From NCBI GenBank assembly GCA_963978545.1, contig OZ021729.1, positions 12,352,001 to 12,416,000 of the forward strand: a DNA stretch of 64,000 nucleotides, in the 5' to 3' direction. The notes under the pieces were generated by a model. That model searched no databases. It saw only the letters and a list, made by a program, of their open reading frames with translations, and was not told where the DNA came from. This DNA comes from Linyphia triangularis. Its lineage: Eukaryota > Arthropoda > Arachnida > Araneae > Linyphiidae. The translations under genes and the position numbers were made by a program. Positions 56,963-64,000 of the stretch are shown here, piece after piece; position 1 is the first letter of the stretch, and each line of letters starts with the position of its first letter.

Positions 56963-57256
56963 GTTTTGTTTTGTTTTGAAACCACCGACTGTCTATTTCT
57001 GCCACTTATAAAGTGCTTAACACAGCCAAATACGTCTCGAAATTTTGAGCATCTAGAAGAATACGAGATCGAAATCTTCTAGTGTAAACCCCTCTCTCCG
57101 ACCCCACCACACCAACGAGATGACATTGAGGCCACGACAGATTTAATGTGCACCAGCCCCCATTAGGTACACACCGATATTTGGCGGGACGAGGACAGAA
57201 CCCGCAACCCTCCGGTTATGAGCTTGATACTCTACCGCCTAGGCTATCGGGAGCCC
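56963..57256 (-). mobile_element. tRNA-derived SINE, family B
   Basis: On the minus strand the head 'gggctcccgatagcctaggc' contains an A box, and 'gggttgcgggttctgtcc' a B box. The body runs about 200 bp and ends in three CAAAA units. Target duplication 'aactgcttctt' at 56952-56962 and 57257-57267. It differs from families A and C. Confidence 0.87.
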
Positions 57257-57342
57257 AACTGCTTCTTAAAAAGTGTTTTAAAACTATTATGCTTGGTAAG
57301 AGTTCATTACAACTTGATTTTGTTTCATCAAATTAGATTAAT

Positions 57343-58184
57343 ATGCCTTCAAAAGCGCAGCAAAGTAAGCTAAAAAAAAAAAAAAAAAAAAAAAAACGTC
57401 AGATTTACGCAAAAAGGAAAGCTTCCGAATCAATCGCCAATTGCATAGAAGAAAAAGTAACTATCAAAAGACGTCTGTTTGAAGGTGTTGCTTCAATTAC
57501 AAAACGGCCGACCAAACGGTATAGTGGTTAGCGTGCTAGCTTCTAGACCGCGAGGTTGCGTGTTCGAGTCCCGTGTTGGCATGGGTGTTTGTAAATGTAT
57601 GTTGGCTTGTCTAATGACGAAATGTTTCGGCGCATTATAGCCCTCGTGTTGCTGACGGCGCCAGGTAATCTGAATACAACCAATCAATTACAAAACGAAA
57701 GGGAATCGACATTACACAGGATTCCGCTGTTTCTAATTTTGAAAATTCTTTGAACTTAAATGATACTTATGTTCCTACAGAAGTTTCTTGTTCAGCTTCT
57801 TGTAAGATAGTCGACCAAAAAAAACTTGTCATACATTATAGAGATTGAAAAGTTTAAGGCGCCTTTCTTCACAAAATTAATAGATCACGGATAAACTTGA
57901 CTTACAAAATGCACAATTGACTGTAGATAAGCTAATTAAATGGGCGATAGCGTCTCGTAAAGAGCAAGTAAAACATTGCGATCCAACTCGCATTTGATTA
58001 GATCTAAATTTAAGATACTGCTCACAAAATCTGCAATGTGCACTAATGCGGAAGATAAGTATAAGTCTTTGACTGGCGTATCTTTGCACACTTCTAGCAC
58101 TGAACCGTTTTTCGCTGAGTCGACCTACAGGGATTTCGCTGATTGTATATTCTCGATACAAGTAAGCGTAGACGGAAAATGCTA
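57343..58184 (+). pseudogene. Decayed ORF of unknown origin, split by a SINE
   Basis: An ATG at 57343 opens a Lys-rich frame (poly-Lys from an A run, then RQIYAKRKASESIANCIEEK) that continues in frame on the far side of the SINE once the SINE and one duplication copy are removed, for about 50 codons (KGIDITQDSAVSNFENSLN). Downstream, further coding-like pieces appear with stops and frame changes (LIKWAIASRKEQ at about 57930; frame at 57976-58184). It looks like an old transposon or gene fragment, but I do not recognise the family. Confidence 0.4.
57507..57684 (+). mobile_element. tRNA-derived SINE family A, inserted in a decayed ORF
   Basis: Full length, with target duplication 'caattacaaaacg' at 57494-57506 and 57685-57697. 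Confidence 0.93.
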
Positions 58185-58440
58185 GAACTTATTTGAATCT
58201 GCTGTTGAGGGTGGTATACCTAACAAGAAGTGGAAATTTGATCCACAACTATGCAACATTAATAAATATGATACTTTGTTATTGAAATTAACCAGTATCA
58301 TGCACAATATATCCTCGAAAACCCTATATCAATCAAATCACTTAAGTTTATCGCAAAGTTAAGTTTGGCTGCATCATTTCGCCAAATGCTACGATGCAGT
58401 GAAGAACTTGAAAAGTACATCATAAATCAAGGACGGAGAG

Positions 58441-58530
58441 AAAAAAAAATGATGAAATGGAAAAAAAAAAGGGGGGGGGGAGGGGGTTTTGGGAGGGGGG
58501 GAAGGGCGGGGACGGGAGGAAGAAAAAAAA
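58441..58530 (+). repeat. Purine-only low-complexity tract
   Basis: Nearly pure A/G with a 10-G run and G-runs that could in principle form a quadruplex. Confidence 0.85.
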
Positions 58531-58564
58531 AGATGTTACCACTGTCTTAAAAAAAGCTCTGATA

Positions 58565-59361
58565 TCCCCCCAAAAAAAACTTTTGAAAAGTAGAAAAACC
58601 GCCAACCTCAAAAACACAAAAAACTTTCTAGCAAGAAAAAAAAATCGTACACATAATCAAAATTTGCAACTACAAACACAGTGATATAAAAAAAGGCCAA
58701 CCTCTGATTACAGCTCTTGGTTGTGACTCACTTAACAATGTACGTTTACTTAGTTTATTTTTAAAATTTAAGTTCCGCTCCCATAAAAATTTACGCTGTT
58801 TGAGGTTGGCGCCCGTCTTAATCACTAAACTTTGCAATTCACCACACAGTAAAAACTTTCCGAAATGTATGTATGAATCAAACAAAAGCTTACCACAAAC
58901 ACATCTGTTTTCTACAATTTAAAAATCCTTCAGAGATTCCAATACGAGCTTTTCAGCACAATTTCTCTATACCATTTCGAAAGTTACATTTACGTGAACT
59001 GGAAAATTTACCACTACATTGAAATTTCCTACTCATCCAAATAAAATGATACCTCCTCCAATATTCGTCCATGAATTAGTTTAGATGCAAACATTGTCAA
59101 AATTCCTACGACGGGCACCAACCTCAAGCAGCGTAAATTTTTATGGGAGCGGAACTTAAATTTTAAAAATAAACTAAGTAAACGTACATTGTTAAGTGAG
59201 TCACAACCAAGAGCTGTAATCAGAGGTTGGCCTTTTTTTATATCACTGTGTTTGTAGTTGCAAATTTTGATTATGTGTATGATTTTTTTTTCTTGCTAGA
59301 AAGTTTTTTGTGTTTTTGAGGTTGGCGGTTTTTCTACTTTTCAAATTTTTTTTTTGGGGGG
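58565..59361. mobile_element. Near-identical inverted repeat, arms about 250 bp
   Basis: Left arm 58565-58817 and right arm 59110-59361 differ by only about three substitutions plus the A/T run at the outer edge. 'gccaacctc' recurs three times per arm. The 292-bp spacer is unrelated. No terminal duplication was identified. Confidence 0.9.
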
Positions 59362-60420
59362 TTAGAAGTTTCCTTCACTGTACATCCTTCTACTGTAAAG
59401 TCTTGCATCGTTAAAATATACAAATTTAACAATGCATTAGTTATGTGCTCAAATTAAAGGTTTTGGTAAGACTAGATATTATAATCATGTTGTAATGTAA
59501 TAAACTGAGGAGATTGTTCTTGCGCATGACTGCAATCCTGTGATATGATGCAATAGCAAAATATAACTGTTTGAAAGTGCATTGGCAAGAGGGAGATAGT
59601 TGGTTCCTACCGCTAATTTTACAGTGGTGGTAGAATTAGCGGTAGAAACCAAATATCTGTCTTTTGTAAATGTACATTCGGACGTTTCTAGTTTGCTATT
59701 GCATTATTTCAAAGAATCGTAATCATGTGCTTTGATAATCATTGTCAAGTTTCTCGCATTATGATTTCAAGTGTATTTTTAAACAACAAAGACGTAAGTG
59801 AAATTTAGTAGCTGAGTCATATTGTTTATTATTAAATTACACATCATTATTTTAAACACTTGCAATAGGATTTTTAGAAAAACCAATTGTTTTCTTTGAA
59901 TAGTTTCAATAAAGTGATTTCCGTAATGAATCAAACCAAAATACACTATGTTTTTTCGAAAACCATATCTCATTCTTCCCATGCATGGTAGTATCTTTAC
60001 CCCCCCCCCCATCTCCATGAAGGGGATCATAGGCACACAACTGAAACAATCTTTCTGACCAATTACCATCATTGCAATTGTTTTGGAAAACACCAACCCT
60101 TGATCTCGTGGTGACATCTTTAAGCATCTCCCAGGCCGTCTTGTTAAAGTTATAGATGAATAACGGATAAGATAGGAGGATAATTTCCCTAACACTGATT
60201 AATCGGTGGTTGAAAACAATAACAAGGGTTTTTTACTTCCTTGACTTGATGTAAAGATAGAAGTATCGCTTCCATGTGAATGGAATAATGGAAGGGAAAG
60301 TGCTGGTACGAAATATGTGGGAGAAGTTCGTGGAAGTAAGAGCTATGCGCATATTTCTTTTTACAGAAAATTCAATGGCTCAAAACCGTTTCAATGGATT
60401 CTTGAGACAAATTGCTCGTT
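59362..60420. other. AT-rich stretch with an unassigned minus-strand frame
   Basis: A 138-codon frame at 59779-60195 (minus) overlaps another open frame across a 10-C run at 60001-60010, where a frame change could join AWEMLKDVTTRSRVGVFQNN to the following part. A decayed DDE-type transposase is conceivable, but no catalytic motif was seen. Confidence 0.25.
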
Positions 60421-60459
60421 CATCATGTGAAAGGCCTCCACTTGGACTTTGAAAATAGA

Positions 60460-61215
60460 GAGTGCAAAGTGATAAGATAAGCAAGGCAGTAAAGTAGACA
60501 AGGATTCGGACACTGTCTCGATCTATAGAAAATTCGAATTAAAATAAAATGACGATTTCCATTGTTTCTAGAGACAGGAGTGACAGCACCATTTCTAGAG
60601 AAGAAATCAAAATTACAAAGTGATAAGCAAGGCAGTAAAGTAGACAAGGTTGGTTGAATTCAGATTATTTGGCGCCGTCAGCAACACGAGGGCTATAATG
60701 TGCCGAAACATTCGTCATTAGACAAGCCAACTTACATTTACAAACACCCATGCCTAACACGGGACTCGGAACCCGCAACCTCACGGTCCAGAAGCTAGCA
60801 CGCTAACCACTATACCGTTTGGTCGGCAAAGTAGACAAGGATTCGGCCACTGTCTCGGTCTCTATATAGGAAATTCAAATTTTAGAAAAATGACCGTTTC
60901 CATGGTTTCTAGAGACAGAAGTGACAGCATGGTTTCTAGAGAAGAAGTGAAAATTACAAAGTGGTAAGCAAGGTGGGCAAAGTAGATAAGGATTGTGGCA
61001 GTCTCTGGCACTATTAAAAAAACTGAAATTTTAGAAAAATGACGGTTTCCATGGTTTCTAGAGACAGAATTGACAGCATAGAGAAGGGAAAATTACAAAG
61101 TTATAAGCAAGGTGGGAAATGTAATGTAAGTAAATAAGGATTGTGACAAACAGTCTCTAGCACTGTACAGGAAATTTAAATTTTAGAAAAATGACGGTTT
61201 CTAAGGTTTCTAGAG
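60460..61215 (+). repeat. Tandem repeat, about 140-150 bp x 4, with a SINE
   Basis: 'gcaaggcagtaaagtagac'-type words start units near 60481, 60627, 60968 (after the SINE) and 61107. Each unit also has 'tggtttctagagacag'. Flanking words around 60424 and 61232 ('gtgaaa-gcct', 'ggactt') are duplicated too. Confidence 0.88.
60650..60827 (-). mobile_element. tRNA-derived SINE family A
   Basis: Full length. Target duplication 'aaagtagacaagg' at 60637-60649 and 60828-60840, lying inside the tandem array. Confidence 0.93.
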
Positions 61216-61870
61216 ACAGATTATTCGTTAATTATGTGAAACGCCTTGCGTGGGACTTTACAATCTTTGTTTTTCAAATTAAGTAGGCAAGTTTGTAAAG
61301 TGAGTACACAAGAATATAGGTAGATGGTCTCGTGACGATTATTGTGTGAACTGTCTAAAGTTTTCGGGCTTTCTTTATTTGAGATCAAATGTAGGTGGTT
61401 TCCCTTTGGAAGACCACCCTGTTGGCGTTTCTTTCCCTCTTTCACTGCTGTCAGCTGTTCAGTTCTTAGTGACCCAACGATATTCCGCTGAAATAGGTCT
61501 TGTGCTAAAAACTATATTATGGCATAAACAAATCTATCAACTTAGTGCAAAAATTTATTTCAGCCATTTCAGTATCTTTACTTTAGCATGTTTTATAAGT
61601 ATGTGGCAGTTCGTATTGAACATTAGTACTACACAGCAATTTACAAGAAGAATACGTTCTAGACAAAGAAAGGAATTAAAAAGTAAAAGACCCTGTAATA
61701 ACATCATTTATTTTAAAAATGAAACATTGTTGCGCAATTTTTCTCGAAACCAAATTTAAAAGAGTTGGATTCAAAATCATAAAGTTATAAATAAAGTAAA
61801 TTGACTTATTTTAAATTGCATCATAATACGTTGTGAAACTCTTTACTGTAAGTGTCGAACTTTTATCAAA
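61216..61870. other. Stretch with an unrecognised 137-codon frame
   Basis: The plus-strand frame 61346-61759 includes a hydrophobic run (residues about 72-92) and a basic C-terminus (RRIRSRQRKELKSKR), followed by AATAAA at about 61790. No homology is recognised, and a frame this long is only marginally unexpected in this composition. Confidence 0.2.
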
Positions 61871-61874
61871 TGGT

Positions 61875-62135
61875 ATTGGATAACTCTCTGGTGAAGCACA
61901 GGACATTTTGATTCTTTTTTCTACTCGTAAAGTGATAAATATTATGAAATTAAGATGAATCTAGTAATTATGTTTTTGTTTCCTATAATGTTACTTGGTA
62001 ACAAATATGATTTTTTTTATCTAGGTCAAATATACATTTATGTGCCACCGTCGCGTGGAACACAATTATAATTATAATTTATTTACGAGTTGGAAAAAAG
62101 AAGTTAAAATATCCCGAGCGCATACCAGAGAATTC
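61875..62135. mobile_element. Foldback family K, second copy
   Basis: The left arm has 'ggacattttgattctttttt' and 'tttcctataatgttacttgg', collinear with 41060-41160. The right arm near 62080-62135 pairs through 'acgagttggaaaaaagaag'. Confidence 0.6.
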
Positions 62136-64000
62136 ACCTACTAATAGTTTCCCATCCACATTTTAACAACTTCCTGATGTTACCAAACTCTGGATGGAAA
62201 ACATAAAAATTACGAGAAACACAAAATAGAATGAAATCTATCGTGACATTTTTAGATTTATTTTTACTAACGTTTAAATGTTGAAGAACAAGTAAAGTTA
62301 TTTGTTAATTTGAAAGCACATCACTTCAAAAATAGAAAATTTAATTAAACATTTAATAAAGAACATATTCTTGATTCGCATTTGAATATAAACCAGAAAG
62401 ATAAAAAAAAAGTTACTGGTTTTACTGCATGGTTTCCACTAACCCTACATATGACCCTTAGCCCTAAACTCAAAATTCACATTTAGAAAGTTCACTCGTA
62501 GGTCATATGATGTCTTAAGACCAGTTTTTAAAGAAACAAAGATCATTTATAAAGGATCAAGTGTCAAGTAACTCCTGGTCTCTTGACCTAAATTTCTTGG
62601 TAATGGTTATTTTTAGAAGATGAACTTTTTCCAAATTTTATTACACAAATTTCCAATTACTTGGTTAGGACATTTTCTGAATGGTCGACATCATTGTTGA
62701 AACGCCTGACTGAAAAATTTAAATATTTTGCATTCATTATTGGCTTAAATTTGGAATTTATTTTCAATGGTATATTCTGATTGGCTGAATTGATTGGAGT
62801 AGGATTGTCAGATCACGCTGCCTCACAACAACAAAAAAAGTCAAGTATTAATATGTCATCCATGACTTCTTTTTTTTTTTACTGCAATTTAATTCAAACC
62901 CTGAACTGTGATTCCTTCATGCATTGGTATCATTCAGCTTACAACCTCACCAAATATTATATAGGCTCACCTTTCTTAAGTCGTAATCTTAAGATGTTGT
63001 TCAACTGTCCTTTTATATTACACTACAACAGTTCTTAGGCTTATGTAGGTATTATTAAGTATGATCAAGAGTGACTTTTTATTTTCTCCAGCAATAATAA
63101 TTTTAGCATCCATGAATGCAAGAGTTTATTCCAATTCAATTGACAAGAATATCTTCATCAACAATTTTAGAAGGAAAAGAGTATTGCGATTAAAACGGCA
63201 TACATCAAATATTTTTGCATTTCCTCATTAACTGTAAAATCATATGAATAGCAATTTTAAAGTACTATTTATGTCTGAAGTTTGCTGCTAACAAAATGAT
63301 CGAATATTTACAGTGAAATTATAAAATAAGCGCATATTCACTGGCGGCGATCGTATGTCCGAAGTTTAAAATGTGAGGTGGTTAAACTGCAAAATTTCGA
63401 CGATATTGTCGTCAAAAAAAAAAAAAAATTTAGAAAGTGGCTGACTAACTGACCTATTGCTATTAACACACCAACAAACTATCAAAAATTACGAATATCA
63501 TCGAAAAAAATCGAAAATAGATCGGCACTAACATCGAGTTAACTATGAGGCAAGTCACGAAGAATCAACATAACACAACATTAGGCTAGTACCAACTCTG
63601 GATGTCTAAAAGCATTAAATTGCCCATGGATAATCACTGAACAGTTAAAGAGTGCTGCCATAAAAAGCAATAGTAAAAATAAATTTCGCTGCCTGACATA
63701 CATTCTGACCTCCCGCAGTGTTAAAAAAAAATTAAAAAATAAATAAAAATATAAAGGCAGCTTCATGCCTAGGCCTAAAATTCTCCTTTTACCATCCATC
63801 ATAATTAAGTTGGTAATGCCAAACAAGATGGAATGTACGTTTGAAAAAGAAAGCAATTTTGGGTTTGAATGATTGTATTGAATTCTTTAACGACAATAGT
63901 TTTCTTTGTTTAGCATTCCAAACACCTGAAAAAGTAGCATGGACATGTCGGTTAAAGAAACCGCTGAATCAGCATTGGTTTTCAGTCACAGTTGTCTAAT
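62136..64000. other. AT-rich stretch, no gene recognised
   Basis: Small frames on both strands (62781-63038, 63581-63856) have no family features. No repeat match within the window. Confidence 0.45.

Noticed and set aside
58441..58550. Gly/Arg-rich small protein
   Set aside because: The frame is produced by a purine-only low-complexity tract (A and G runs) and has counterparts in several frames.
61346..61759. 137-codon ORF on the plus strand as a gene
   Set aside because: Only marginally longer than expected by chance in this composition. It has one hydrophobic run and a basic tail but no family match, so it is kept only as a note in the interval entry.

Overview
This window looks like nuclear DNA of an arthropod, possibly a chelicerate, although the sequence alone does not fix the taxon. 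It is strongly AT-rich, has long introns with GT-AG splice sites, and is packed with eukaryotic repeats: tRNA-derived SINEs with target-site duplications, hAT-, mariner-, piggyBac- and pogo-like non-autonomous DNA transposons, many foldback elements, and several tandem arrays. I see no bacterial or viral gene organisation, no operon and no CRISPR array.

The one gene I can support well lies on the minus strand between 28141 and 5182. Seven exons (28084-28141, 18326-18522, 9960-10075, 8961-9070, 8770-8830, 8166-8316, 5182-5305) join with matching phases into 272 codons that carry a zona pellucida (ZP) domain. The domain has a four-cysteine ZP-N half, a six-cysteine ZP-C half and four N-glycosylation sequons. 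The signal-peptide exon(s) should lie upstream, above 28141, and the transmembrane/tail exon(s) downstream, below 5182. I could not identify either, so both ends of the protein are missing. Proteins of this type in arthropods are secreted or membrane-anchored components of the apical extracellular matrix and cuticle.

Layout: 1-2160 foldback family A with a SINE inside; 3081-5155 a split foldback MITE (FB1) and a second palindromic element next to the last visible exon; 5306-8165 intron with MITE remnants; 8166-10075 four ZP exons; 10076-18325 intron 2, holding at least ten mobile elements, several nested; 18326-18522 the ZP-N exon; 18523-28083 intron 1, with a 6-copy, 191-bp array grown inside a dispersed repeat (21608-23010) and several copies of an unclassified family F; 28084-28141 a small acidic exon; 28142-64000 mainly AT-rich sequence with minisatellites, a palindromic mariner derivative (35130-35752), further foldbacks, a piggyBac-like MITE (46340-46630), higher-order tandem repeats (47750-49060 and 60460-61215) and a near-perfect 250-bp inverted repeat (58565-59361).

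The repeats give a relative chronology. SINE family A (8 copies) entered foldback A, FB1, family F, a tandem array and a decayed ORF. A hAT-type MITE with 8-bp target duplications then entered one SINE and, separately, one FB1 copy. I found no clear new molecular system. The most distinctive observations are the unusual density of unrelated foldback elements and the birth of a tandem array inside a dispersed repeat whose single-unit relative lies 11 kb away.
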